DNA from: JBCBRD01 sp039819885
GTDB taxonomy: Bacteria > Pseudomonadota > Alphaproteobacteria > Rhizobiales > Hyphomicrobiaceae
Reading direction: 5' to 3'
NCBI GenBank assembly: GCA_039819885.1
Contig: JBCBRD010000002.1
Coordinates: 1 to 64,000, forward strand
DNA length: 64,000 nucleotides
This document shows positions 9,330-18,338 of the stretch, piece after piece. The notes beneath the pieces were generated by a model, which was not told the DNA's origin, did not search any database, and worked only from the letters and a program-made list of their open reading frames with translations. Position numbers and translations under genes: made by a program. Numbering within the stretch: position 1 is the first letter of the stretch; every line of letters starts with the position of its first letter.

Positions 9330-9367
9330 CGGAAATTTCCGCTGTTGGCTATCGGATTTTCCGATAG
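9330..9367. promoter_or_regulatory. Two adjacent palindromes in a divergent promoter region
   Basis: CGGAAATTTCCG (9330-9341) is a perfect 12-bp palindrome. Seven bases on, CTATCGGA-TTT-TCCGATAG (9349-9367) is a perfect 8-bp inverted repeat. They sit between the histone-like gene and the LysR gene, about 60 bases before the LysR start. LysR regulators usually bind such dyads in their own divergent promoter. That assignment is inference. Confidence 0.5.
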
Positions 9368-9428
9368 GTCGATTTAGAGCCCAGCGAGAGCCGAGTTTCA
9401 AAAGAACAGTTCGCGTACCTCACCACAC

Positions 9429-10277
9429 ATGGATATCACCCTCGCAAGAACCTTTCTGACAGTCAGTGAAACCGGGAGTTTCATTGATGCTGCACGCCGA
9501 ATGCATGTGACGCAATCAACAGTCTCAGCGCGCATAAAAAGTCTCGAGGATGCGTTGGGAATGCCGCTGTTCGAACGGTCTCGAACCGGCGCAGATCTTA
9601 CATCTGCTGGTGAACAATTTCGTAAACATGCACTCGCTTTGGTGCGCGTTTGGCAGCACGCCCGCCTTGAAGTGCAGTTGACGGCAGAGCATAGCGACCA
9701 CCTTGCCGTCGGTGCATCGAGCAGTTTCTGGAACGATTTTTTGATCCGTTGGATCTCATGGATGCGCGACGAGGTTCCCCAGATCGCTGTTTCAGCTTCC
9801 AGCGGATCTTCGAACGTCCTCGTTCAGCGATTGTTGGAAGGCACACTAGATGTGGCGGTCATGTACCGCCCGCCACACCCTCCGGGTTTGGCCGCCGAAC
9901 ACCTCTTCGACGAAGAAATCGTCCTCGTAACCAGCGTACCAGCGGGCAGCCGCCGCAAGGCAAGCGATTATGTTTTCGTCGATTGGGGGCGCGACTTCCG
10001 GCAGGATCACGCCACCGCCTATCCCGAGCTGACAACCACGGGCCTCCACCTGGATATCGGAGTCGCCGGGCTGAACTATCTCTTGAACAACGAAGCAACG
10101 GGATATTTTCCGATGCGCCTCGTCAAGCGCCATCTCCCGCGTTCAAGGCTACGCGTTCTGAAGCGACGGCGGAAATTCACGTATCCCGTTTTCGCCGTTT
10201 ACCCCGAAGCGCGCGATGAAGACGCCTACGAGCCTTTGCTTGATGGACTGCGCCGCACGGTTTCACGGCTCACATGA
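9429..10277 (+). CDS. LysR-family transcriptional regulator (HdfR-like)
   Basis: 282 residues. The N-terminal winged helix-turn-helix (about 2-60) has the classical LysR pattern FLTVSETGSFIDAARRMHVTQ-STVSARIKSLEDALGMPLFER. A linker helix follows, then a periplasmic-binding-protein-like effector domain (about 90-282). The overall look is closest to the HdfR group. The effector and targets cannot be read from sequence. It is divergent from the histone-like gene, which is therefore a candidate target along with the regulator itself. Confidence 0.85.
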   Translation: MDITLARTFLTVSETGSFIDAARRMHVTQSTVSARIKSLEDALGMPLFERSRTGADLTSAGEQFRKHALALVRVWQHARLEVQLTAEHSDHLAVGASSSFWNDFLIRWISWMRDEVPQIAVSASSGSSNVLVQRLLEGTLDVAVMYRPPHPPGLAAEHLFDEEIVLVTSVPAGSRRKASDYVFVDWGRDFRQDHATAYPELTTTGLHLDIGVAGLNYLLNNEATGYFPMRLVKRHLPRSRLRVLKRRRKFTYPVFAVYPEARDEDAYEPLLDGLRRTVSRLT

Positions 10278-10288
10278 AGGCTGAAAGC

Positions 10289-10831
10289 CTAAACCGTCGC
10301 CGCGTCCGACGTATATGCTGGCTGAGATTTCCCAACCCTTGGAGGCGCTCGTCCAAAACCGCTTGCATCCGGTTCCAATCCATATCGGTTCTTGTGCGCT
10401 TGCCCCTTCTTAAAGTGGAGATACAGGAGTGCTGCCACCATCACCGCCGTATTCAGCGTCACGTTGAACACGAATGCAGGCGAGCCCGCTGCAATGTTGC
10501 CAGCGCCAAAAAGCACTAAAGTTGCAATGCCAACGATGATACCCCACCCAAAAAAGATCAGAAAACCCCCGGGCAACCAGTACCCGCTTCGATCCATATC
10601 GTGCAGCCGCTTAATGACGGCAGCGACGGCGGTCCAAAGAAAAACCGCCTTAATCATCACTGCGACAGGATGGCTCCATGGGAGTTCAAGCAGCACGATC
10701 GTCGCCGCGAACACCAGTTGTGCAGGAAGCAAGACAAGCGCAACCCAGGCGAGCCCTTTGCGGCTGCAACGCCCCCGTGGGTCGAACAGATTGGTAAACC
10801 ATACTGTTATGGGTTGTACGGCGATGGACAT
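10289..10831 (-). CDS. DUF805 membrane protein
   Basis: 180 residues with about four hydrophobic helices. Motifs of the DUF805 family are present: an N-terminal aromatic/Arg region (WFTNLFDPRGRCSRKGLAW) and KRLHDMDRSGYWL. The family is a widespread set of small inner-membrane proteins without an assigned function. The C-terminal 40 residues are hydrophilic and cytoplasmic by the positive-inside rule. It converges on the LysR gene with 11 bases between stops. Confidence 0.75.
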   Translation of the reverse strand: MSIAVQPITVWFTNLFDPRGRCSRKGLAWVALVLLPAQLVFAATIVLLELPWSHPVAVMIKAVFLWTAVAAVIKRLHDMDRSGYWLPGGFLIFFGWGIIVGIATLVLFGAGNIAAGSPAFVFNVTLNTAVMVAALLYLHFKKGQAHKNRYGLEPDASGFGRAPPRVGKSQPAYTSDAATV

Positions 10832-10976
10832 GTATCTGGAAACCTCAGTCGGTGCACGGCCTCATGGATTTTGAGACACAATACGCCCAACAAGGTTTCC
10901 AAAACCGACATGGCATTGAGCAAAATCGACCAATTACGGCAACGGAACATTAAGACCACACCGACAGAAGACCCCG

Positions 10977-13004
10977 TTATGAGGCCGTGGCAAACTCCAG
11001 GATGACTTCATCCACTGCAAGACTATCGCCTGGAACGGCATTCACTTTGCTCACGGTCGCGTCGCGCTCAGCTCGCAAGATGTTTTCCATCTTCATGGCT
11101 TCAACGACGGCCAGCGCATCTCCAGCCTTTACGGCATCACCTTCGCTAACATGGATCTGTTTAACCAGTCCTGGCATCGGGCAAAGAAGGAAGTTGCTCA
11201 TATCGGCGGCAATCTTTTCTGGCATGAGCTTTGCCAGTTCCGCCTCACGCAACGTGTACACATACGTTTGCTGACGCACACCCCGATAAGACAACTCCAA
11301 ACCATTCAAGATCGGGCGCACCTGAACATTCACGGGCGCGTCATTCACTGTTCCCGTCCAAAGCGGCTGTCCGGGCCACCAATCTGACGACACTTCGAGT
11401 GTCTTCCCAGCTTTGCCGTCTGGATCTGTGAGCGTGACGCGGGCTGGCTCGCCAATGTCACCCTCGATGTGGACGCGTTGCTCAGTATCGCCAAGCTTCA
11501 CGACGCGGTCGGTCGCAAACCGAACAGACCGCCCGCCCATTTGGTGGGTGATCTCGCGGCGCCGCGCGTTATTGAAGTGATCAACGGTTGCTGCCACGGC
11601 CACCATAACCTCTTTGGCGTCGGTATCGGGTTCACGAGCGGTAAAACCGTCTGGATACTCTTCAGCAATAAAGCCAGTTGAGAGGCGACCTTCGATCCAT
11701 CGCTCCGACTGCATGAGCGCCGTGAGAAATGGGATGTTGTGCTGAATGCCGTCGATCACGAAGGCATCCAGCGCATCTGCCTGCATTTCGATCGCTTCTG
11801 TCCGTGTCGGCGCATGCGTGACAAGCTTTGCGATCATCGGATCATAAAACATGGAAATCTCACCGCCATCGAAGACACCGGTGTCATTGCGGACCGTGCG
11901 CCCATTTTCGCTGGTTTCAGCCGGGGGCTGATAGCGCACCAGACGCCCAATCGACGGCAGGAAGTTGCGATAAGGGTCTTCGGCATAGATCCGGCTTTCG
12001 ACCGCCCATCCGTTAAGTTTGACGTCCTTTTGCGCTATCGAGAGCTTCTCACGAGCAGCGACGCGGATCATCTGTTCGACCAGATCGATCCCGGTGATCA
12101 GCTCGGTTACAGGGTGCTCCACCTGCAACCGTGTATTCATTTCTAGAAAGAAAAAGCTCTTGTCCTGGCCAGCAACGAATTCAACTGTCCCAGCCGAATC
12201 GTAGTCGACGGCTTTCGCCAGTGCGACCGCCTGTTCACCCATAGCTTTTCGTGTCTTCTCGTCCAGCAATGGAGACGGGGCTTCTTCGATCACCTTTTGG
12301 TTGCGACGTTGAATGGAGCACTCGCGTTCACCGAGATAGATGACATTGCCATGTTTGTCGCCCAGCACCTGGATTTCGATGTGGCGGGGGTTTTCGATGA
12401 ACTTTTCAACAAAGATGCGATCATCACCAAACGAGGACTTGGCTTCAGACCGCGCAAGCTCAAAGCCTTCAAGACACTCAGCTTCATTCCAAGCGATCCG
12501 CATGCCTTTACCACCACCACCCGCAGAGGCTTTGATCATCACCGGATAACCGATGTCCTTGGCAATCTTGGCGGCTTCCTTCGCATTCGCGATTTCACCA
12601 ACATGGCCAGGAACAGTAGATACGTTTGCGGCCGCTGCAGCCTTCTTCGACTCAATCTTGTCGCCCATCGCAGCGATCGCGCCAGGGTTCGGGCCGATGA
12701 AAACGATCCCGTGCTTTTCCAATTCCCGAGGAAAACTTTCCCGCTCAGACAGGAAGCCATAACCAGGGTGAACGGCCTCAGCCCCGGTTTCCTTACAGGC
12801 TGCAATGATCTTTTCCATCACCAGATAAGACTCAGCAGCAGCAGCAGGGCCTATGTGGACAGCCTCATCAGCCATTTCGACATGCAGACCATCACGATCC
12901 GCATCAGAGTATACGGCGACGGTTTTGATCCCCATCCGGCGGGCCGTCTTCATGACTCGACACGCAATTTCGCCCCGGTTGGCAATCAGAATTTTCTTGA
13001 ACAT
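10977..13004 (-). CDS. pccA: Propionyl-CoA carboxylase alpha (biotin) subunit
   Basis: The start is set at ATG 13004 (MFKKILIANRGEIACRV), the invariant beginning of biotin carboxylases, giving 675 residues. The biotin carboxylase domain covers 1-445, with the glycine-rich loop ASAGGGGKGMRI and the catalytic region FLEMNTRLQVEHPVTE. A linker domain follows, and a biotinyl carrier domain ends the protein, with the biotin-accepting Lys638 in EAMKMEN. It carboxylates biotin with ATP and bicarbonate for transfer to propionyl-CoA by PccB. The length and the separate pccB nearby favour propionyl- over acetyl-CoA carboxylase. A related methylcrotonyl-CoA carboxylase is less likely. Confidence 0.9.
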   Translation of the reverse strand: MFKKILIANRGEIACRVMKTARRMGIKTVAVYSDADRDGLHVEMADEAVHIGPAAAAESYLVMEKIIAACKETGAEAVHPGYGFLSERESFPRELEKHGIVFIGPNPGAIAAMGDKIESKKAAAAANVSTVPGHVGEIANAKEAAKIAKDIGYPVMIKASAGGGGKGMRIAWNEAECLEGFELARSEAKSSFGDDRIFVEKFIENPRHIEIQVLGDKHGNVIYLGERECSIQRRNQKVIEEAPSPLLDEKTRKAMGEQAVALAKAVDYDSAGTVEFVAGQDKSFFFLEMNTRLQVEHPVTELITGIDLVEQMIRVAAREKLSIAQKDVKLNGWAVESRIYAEDPYRNFLPSIGRLVRYQPPAETSENGRTVRNDTGVFDGGEISMFYDPMIAKLVTHAPTRTEAIEMQADALDAFVIDGIQHNIPFLTALMQSERWIEGRLSTGFIAEEYPDGFTAREPDTDAKEVMVAVAATVDHFNNARRREITHQMGGRSVRFATDRVVKLGDTEQRVHIEGDIGEPARVTLTDPDGKAGKTLEVSSDWWPGQPLWTGTVNDAPVNVQVRPILNGLELSYRGVRQQTYVYTLREAELAKLMPEKIAADMSNFLLCPMPGLVKQIHVSEGDAVKAGDALAVVEAMKMENILRAERDATVSKVNAVPGDSLAVDEVILEFATAS

Positions 13005-13147
13005 CGCCCGTTCTGGTCCTGTCGTCGCTGAATTCAATGGAGATTGTCGTCGTTGGCAACGCGTTATCATGCCGAACGGCGACCGGTGTTGGCAGGGTGT
13101 TCTAGACGGGCAAGGCCCCTGCGTAAATACAGCCCTTATGATACGGT

Positions 13148-14488
13148 CTAAGAAGGCCGTGGACGCACCTTGCTTTTGAGATCAATACGTTGGCGAACCA
13201 GGTCCACGGCAGCTTTGAGCTCATAGTATCGGTCCGCGTAGTGCCACGGCACCGGGATATTGTTAACAGCCCTATCAATTTCCGTAATTTCGTCCTCAAA
13301 GGCACCCGTTGCAACGCCATCTTCCGATTGTTCAAGGCGTTTCTCCAACGTTCGCAGCTCCTGGAACCAGTAGAAGATCCGGCTCTTTATCCGTGTCTCA
13401 TAGACCCAGGGAACAACTTTGATGAGCGGCAGCAAGATCGTCGCGATCGGAACAGCCATGACGATCGTGCGTTCAATAAACGAGGCAAGCCAGAAGGGTA
13501 AGTACCGCTTCAAGAACGATTGGCCGTCCTCGTAGCTGCGTCGTGCATCATCCGAAAGTTCATATTCGGGATCGTAAGCCTTGGGGAACTCATTCACTCG
13601 CTGAAACATACCGCCCTCAGCGTGTATTTCCTTAAGAGCCTCGACCATCAGTGAAATGATGGCTGGATGTGTATCCGAACGAGCCACCAGCGCTGCTTGG
13701 GCTGCTAACAGCTCGACATCGTCTCTTGGAATGCCCTTCACCAGATCGACCACACCAGCAGGTAGCGTCACCCGCGCAAGGTACGGGAGAAGTCGTGTGT
13801 AGGCTTCAGCACGACGCAGGCTCAAAAGCTGAAGCCCTTGTGTACGCAACAACTCCTCAATCAATGGCGCCTTGGGTGAGAGGACCAGAAAGATCGCATC
13901 AACCGTCCCTGATTTGAGAGCTTCAGCAGCTGCCTGACCGCCGATAGGTTGGAGGTCGGTATTGGTCGCATCAATCTCGTTGGGTTCGAGAAGCGCTTCG
14001 GAAAGAATGCGTGTGCCACTTCCCTCCGCACCGATAGCCAAGCGCTTGCCCCGCAACGCGGTCAGGCTCTCGAATGTCTCCTCACCTCGATAGAAGATCC
14101 AAAGCGGTTCTGGAAAAATCCGACCCAGCGACACCAGGTCCGGAAGAGTTCCACCGTCAGCCTTTGCGCTGGTCGCAATCCCACCTTGCATGAGAGCAAG
14201 ATCAATACCCCCATCCTCTTCACCCAACCGCTTCAGATTCTCAATGGAACCCGCTGACGTCAGGACGTCTACTTTGATGCCGGACCGCTCCAATACATCT
14301 GCATAGCGCTGTCCAAACGCGTAATAGCCTCCACCCAGGCTACCTGCAGTGATTTTGACTTCCGACGGTGGGGCGGGCTCCACAAACTGGAACGCCAGCC
14401 AGAATGCTCCAGCCACCAGCGCCACCGCGGGTCCGATGATCAAAAGCATCTCTCTCGTCTGCGCACGCGGCATCAAACTTCTCAACAT
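13148..14488 (-). CDS. TAXI-family TRAP receptor with membrane-anchored C-terminal extension
   Basis: The start is set at ATG 14488 (MLRSLMPRAQ), giving 446 residues. An N-terminal hydrophobic helix (about 17-35) acts as a signal or anchor. The TAXI substrate-binding domain follows, with the typical ITAGSLGGGYYAFGQ opening, TSAGSIENL, and AIGAEGSGTR. After it comes a second membrane helix (about 338-362) and a cytoplasmic helical tail of 80 residues. No DctQ/DctM permease is adjacent. TAXI receptors bind small carboxylates or amino acids; here the two membrane helices would tether the receptor to the inner membrane. A sensing or scaffold role is inference. It lies upstream of pccA on the same strand. 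Confidence 0.8.
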   Translation of the reverse strand: MLRSLMPRAQTREMLLIIGPAVALVAGAFWLAFQFVEPAPPSEVKITAGSLGGGYYAFGQRYADVLERSGIKVDVLTSAGSIENLKRLGEEDGGIDLALMQGGIATSAKADGGTLPDLVSLGRIFPEPLWIFYRGEETFESLTALRGKRLAIGAEGSGTRILSEALLEPNEIDATNTDLQPIGGQAAAEALKSGTVDAIFLVLSPKAPLIEELLRTQGLQLLSLRRAEAYTRLLPYLARVTLPAGVVDLVKGIPRDDVELLAAQAALVARSDTHPAIISLMVEALKEIHAEGGMFQRVNEFPKAYDPEYELSDDARRSYEDGQSFLKRYLPFWLASFIERTIVMAVPIATILLPLIKVVPWVYETRIKSRIFYWFQELRTLEKRLEQSEDGVATGAFEDEITEIDRAVNNIPVPWHYADRYYELKAAVDLVRQRIDLKSKVRPRPS

Positions 14489-14617
14489 TCGGCGGTCTCT
14501 TTCACCAAGATGAACACTGTTGTTTGGCAGCAGACGATATCTGAACGGATACCAGCGCAAAATCTCTTTTGTAACGTTTTACAGCCAGTTCTTGTGTTCG
14601 GCACACATAAACGCACG

Positions 14618-14650
14618 AAAAAAGGGCCGCCTGGAGCACCAGACAACCCT
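14618..14650 (-). terminator. Intrinsic terminator of the repeat-protein gene
   Basis: Read on the minus strand, a 12-bp stem (AGGGTTGTCTGG / CCAGGCGGCCCT, three G-U pairs) with a TGCT loop is followed directly by six T. It lies 53 bases after the stop of the gene at 14703. Confidence 0.75.
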
Positions 14651-14702
14651 CTGAAAGTCTTTGCAAAACGTTCGTCGAACCAGTTAGGCAACCAACCGTC
14701 GG

Positions 14703-15713
14703 CTAGGCCGCCGCTGCCAACCGACGAACCACATCCTCCAGTCTCGCATCCAGGGCAGGAGCCTCTTCTTGAAGAAACTGGATCAGGGCATGTTCGTTGG
14801 CACTCAAGAGGCCGTCACGTTCGATCTGTTCGCAAATCCATGTAATTTCGTCCTGGGTCAGCTCTTCCCCAGTCACGATCTCAAGACGCTGCCGCTCGAG
14901 CCTTGCTATGGCGCGCTCTTCACTCGATTGTTGCCGATATGCGGAAATAACCCCGCTCAAGCCCTGCCTCGCAATCGACGTCACCATGGCCGCTGGATCA
15001 AGTGTACCACCAGCTTCATCTAGCCAGGCCTCAGACCGCAATGCTTCCTCGCGGCTTGGTACAGCGTAACCCGACGACCCCATCACGACATTCGCAACAG
15101 CTTTAACGAACAGTTCCGTCCATGCGGGGCACTGCGAGGCATCTAACAATGCGGCATCAATCTCGAACAGTTTCTCCGCTTCGGCGCGCGTCACACCAAT
15201 GCAGCCATCACCGCCGAAAGCGTAGATCATGCGCCGAATGAGATCCACTTCAGCATCAGCGATCAAACCTGCCTGAAGCTGCTGACCGGACCGTAGTGGG
15301 CCGTTTCCTTCGATGACCGCTAATTTCACCTGATCCAATGCGAAAGCAATCAATCGCGGTGGCGACCAACGAGCGTCGTCAATCACACGGATCAACGCAT
15401 CAAGTTCGGTCTTGGTCTGTACAAACCCATCGCGACTGATCGCTTCGAGCAGCCAGTCGGCGTTTTCGACAGTCACATAGCCCTCAGGCTGAGCCTGGCG
15501 AACCATGTAGTCGGAGACCGCTTCAACAAAGAAGTCAGCCCAAGAGTCATCTTGAACATTGCAAGCGTCGTGTATGGCAAACAACTGACTGGCCTCATCA
15601 GCCGAGATGTCGCCATCAGCATAGAAGGCCCGACGCAGCCGTTGCACGTCCCCATCGCGAATATTTCCGCGGGCTATGATTTCACCGACATCAACTGATT
15701 TGAAGCTTGACAT
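14703..15713 (-). CDS. Internally repeated helical protein of unknown function
   Basis: 336 residues from ATG 15713 (an in-frame GTG at 15725 is possible). No signal peptide or membrane helix. Two long repeats are clear: residues about 15-75 (VQRLRRAFYADGDISADEA-SQLFAIHDAC...WADFFVEAV) and about 155-220 (VDLIRRMIYAFGGDGCIGV...AEKLFEIDAALLD...WTELFVKAV). Shorter versions lie at about 80-110 and near the C-terminus (ITWICEQIERDGLLSANEHAL). Each unit has an Asp-Gly turn between helices, resembling EF-hand or TerB-like helix pairs, but calcium ligands are incomplete. The family is not named with confidence. It is divergent from pccB and lies just before the TAXI gene. Confidence 0.6.
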   Translation of the reverse strand: MSSFKSVDVGEIIARGNIRDGDVQRLRRAFYADGDISADEASQLFAIHDACNVQDDSWADFFVEAVSDYMVRQAQPEGYVTVENADWLLEAISRDGFVQTKTELDALIRVIDDARWSPPRLIAFALDQVKLAVIEGNGPLRSGQQLQAGLIADAEVDLIRRMIYAFGGDGCIGVTRAEAEKLFEIDAALLDASQCPAWTELFVKAVANVVMGSSGYAVPSREEALRSEAWLDEAGGTLDPAAMVTSIARQGLSGVISAYRQQSSEERAIARLERQRLEIVTGEELTQDEITWICEQIERDGLLSANEHALIQFLQEEAPALDARLEDVVRRLAAAA

Positions 15714-15967
15714 GACCTGTTCCACTCGCCTGAACCAACAATAAGGTGAATAAACCCTTGCGTGAGACTAAGCGGCGAAGGATTACCAAGCGGTGAAGAG
15801 TCGTGGGCATTTGAAGCAGTTTTCTGCAGTTCCAACCGACAAATTGGCAGGTATGTAGCGACCTGTGGCCCGGCGGTCGCCGTGGGTAGCATTTGCCTGC
15901 GCTGTCCTGCGTGCTATCCAGCCCGCCAACCCTGACGTGTGACGATCCTCCAAAAGGCGAATATCAA

Positions 15968-17500
15968 ATGAAAGCAGTGATTGAGGAGCTTGAAGCGCGG
16001 CGTGCCAATGCCCGATTGGGCGGTGGTGAACGACGCATTGCGGCCCAGCACAAACGCGGCAAACTCACCGCCCGTGAACGCATCGACCTGTTGCTGGACG
16101 AAGGCTCGTTCGAAGAGTTCGACATGTACGTCGAACATCGCTGCACCGAATTCGGGATGGAGAACAACAAGTTCCCAGGTGATGGGGTCGTCACCGGCTG
16201 GGGCACGATCAATGGCCGCGTCGTCTACGTGTTTGCAAAAGACTTCACCGTCTTTGGCGGTTCTCTCTCTGAAACGCATGCCAAGAAGATGATCAAGGTC
16301 CAGGACATGGCCTTGAAGAACCGCGCACCCATCATCGGGCTTTTCGATGCCGGCGGTGCGCGCATTCAAGAAGGCGTTGATGCCCTCGGGGGCTACGGAG
16401 AGGTCTTCACCCGCAACGTCATGGCATCAGGTGTCATCCCTCAGATATCCGTCATCATGGGCCCCTGTGCCGGTGGAGACGTTTACTCACCAGCCATGAC
16501 GGACTTTATCTTCATGGTGCGTGACACCTCCTACATGTTTGTCACCGGCCCTGACGTGGTCAAAACCGTGACGAACGAAGAGGTCACTGCCGAAGAACTC
16601 GGAGGGGCAAAGGTTCACACCTCGAAGTCATCTATTGCCGACAACGCCTATGAAAATGACCTCGAAGCGTTATTGCAGATGCGACGGCTAATGGACTTCT
16701 TGCCGTCCAACAACATGTCCGGCGTCCCGGAACTGCCCACGCTAGATCAATCCGACAGGGTCGAAACCTCTCTCGACACTCTCATACCGGACAACCCCAA
16801 CCAACCTTACGATATGAAAGAGTTGATCGGGAAAGTCGTCGATGAAGGTGACTTCTACGAAATCCAGGAGAACTTCGCGAAGAACATCATTACTGGTTTT
16901 GCCCGCATGGAAGGCAAGACCGTTGGCATCGTCGCCAACCAACCGCTGGTTCTCGCAGGCGTCTTAGACTCAGACGCATCCCGCAAGGCCGCCCGCTTTG
17001 TCCGGTTCTGCGACTGCTTTGAAATCCCCATCGTCACGCTTGTCGACGTGCCAGGCTTCCTTCCAGGCACATCCCAGGAGTACGGCGGCCTCATCAAACA
17101 CGGCGCCAAGCTATTGTTTGCCTTTACCGAGGCAACCGTTCCCAAAGTCACGGTCATCACACGCAAAGCGTACGGCGGTGCGTATGATGTGATGAGTTCC
17201 AAGCACATTCGAGGCGATGTGAACTACGCGTGGCCAACAGCAGAAATCGCCGTGATGGGCGCTAAGGGTGCCGCCGAGATTCTTTACCGGTCAGAATTAG
17301 ACGACCCAGACAAGATCCAGGCACGCATCAAAGACTATGAAGAACGCTTCGCAAATCCGTTCGTCGCAGCCGAACGTGGCTACATCGACGAAGTGATTTT
17401 GCCGCGAAACACGCGTATCCGCATTTGCCGCGCATTGAACATGCTTCGCAATAAAACCCTCGAAAACCCATGGAAAAAGCACGACAACATTCCGCTGTAA
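15968..17500 (+). CDS. pccB: Propionyl-CoA carboxylase beta (carboxyltransferase) subunit
   Basis: The start is ATG 15968 (MKAVIEELEARR) with AAGGCG upstream, giving 510 residues, exactly the family length. Two crotonase-like halves are seen: the N half (about 1-255) with FGGSLSETHAKKM and GAR-IQEGVDALGGYGE, and the C half with VDVPGFLPGTSQEYGGLIKHGAKLL and TRKAYGGAYDVM. The family's oxyanion-hole glycines are in these motifs. It moves the carboxyl from biotin on PccA to propionyl-CoA, making (S)-methylmalonyl-CoA. pccA is on the other strand 3 kb away, so the two subunits are not in one operon here. Confidence 0.93.
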   Translation: MKAVIEELEARRANARLGGGERRIAAQHKRGKLTARERIDLLLDEGSFEEFDMYVEHRCTEFGMENNKFPGDGVVTGWGTINGRVVYVFAKDFTVFGGSLSETHAKKMIKVQDMALKNRAPIIGLFDAGGARIQEGVDALGGYGEVFTRNVMASGVIPQISVIMGPCAGGDVYSPAMTDFIFMVRDTSYMFVTGPDVVKTVTNEEVTAEELGGAKVHTSKSSIADNAYENDLEALLQMRRLMDFLPSNNMSGVPELPTLDQSDRVETSLDTLIPDNPNQPYDMKELIGKVVDEGDFYEIQENFAKNIITGFARMEGKTVGIVANQPLVLAGVLDSDASRKAARFVRFCDCFEIPIVTLVDVPGFLPGTSQEYGGLIKHGAKLLFAFTEATVPKVTVITRKAYGGAYDVMSSKHIRGDVNYAWPTAEIAVMGAKGAAEILYRSELDDPDKIQARIKDYEERFANPFVAAERGYIDEVILPRNTRIRICRALNMLRNKTLENPWKKHDNIPL

Positions 17501-17594
17501 TGGACTAACGTCATCCATTCATCGACCCATCAAAAGCGCTTGGCCAGGCACCTGCATAAATGGACGTCGACACTCCAGTGCTTAAGGAGATTTC

Positions 17595-18074
17595 ATGAAA
17601 ACACCACCGAGCTTTTTAACATCATCAGCACGAACCATCGCACTCATTGCAACATTCGCTGTTGTGGCACCAACAACCCCTATCCACACTATTTCAGCGC
17701 ATGCTGCGGAGAAAACAACGATGACAACGACGGCTTCCGGACTGCAGATATCAGACGAGGTCGTTGGCACAGGCGCCGAACCCAAAACCGGCCAAACCTG
17801 CGTGATGCATTACACGGGCTGGCTTTACGTGGACGGTGAAAAGGGTGCGAAATTCGATAGCTCGGTCGATCGCGGCCGCCCATTTGAATTCACGATCGGT
17901 GTTGGCCAGGTCATCGGCGGCTGGGACGAGGGCGTTTCGACCATGAAGGTCGGGGGCAAGCGCACGCTCATCATCCCGCCAGCACTTGGCTACGGCGCCC
18001 GCGGCGCTGGGGGTGTCATCCCGCCAAACGCAACACTCCTGTTCGAAGTCGAACTCCTAGACGTCAAAGGCTAA
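17595..18074 (+). CDS. Secreted FKBP-type peptidyl-prolyl cis-trans isomerase
   Basis: 159 residues with AAGGAG at good spacing before ATG 17595. Residues 1-38 form a signal peptide ending AHA-AE, so the enzyme is periplasmic. An inner ATG (MTTTASGLQ) would make a cytosolic form. The FKBP domain fills 45-159: VMHYTGWL, FDSSVDRGRPFEFTIGVGQVI-GGWDEGV, ALGYGARG and the C-terminal LLFEVELL. All main active-site residues (Tyr, Phe, Asp, Val-Ile, Trp, Tyr) are present. It probably helps fold secreted or outer-membrane proteins. It follows pccB after 94 bases and has its own terminator. Confidence 0.9.
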   Translation: MKTPPSFLTSSARTIALIATFAVVAPTTPIHTISAHAAEKTTMTTTASGLQISDEVVGTGAEPKTGQTCVMHYTGWLYVDGEKGAKFDSSVDRGRPFEFTIGVGQVIGGWDEGVSTMKVGGKRTLIIPPALGYGARGAGGVIPPNATLLFEVELLDVKG

Positions 18075-18120
18075 TCCGTCACGATCCGGCCACCCTCATA
18101 GCCGCCTCTGACCACACAGA

Positions 18121-18160
18121 AATACGCCTGCGGACCTCACGTCTGCAGGCGTATTTTTTT
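18121..18160 (+). terminator. Intrinsic terminator after the FKBP gene
   Basis: A 15-bp stem (AATACGCCTGCGGAC / GTCTGCAGGCGTATT, one G-U pair) with a CTCAC loop is followed by seven T. It starts 47 bases after the FKBP stop. Confidence 0.9.
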
Positions 18161-18338
18161 GCCCACGCGCCGTATCCGACCGTCTGGCATGCCGAATAAA
18201 GGTGCAACTCAGGCCGTTTCATAAACCGCAACCAACAACAGACTTCACAGGCCGTTCAAATCAAGTGGTTCAAACCAGTGACACCGAAATCAATCGCACC
18301 CGTCCCGCGTTGCCAGTTGAAATCCAAGAGGTCAAAAC

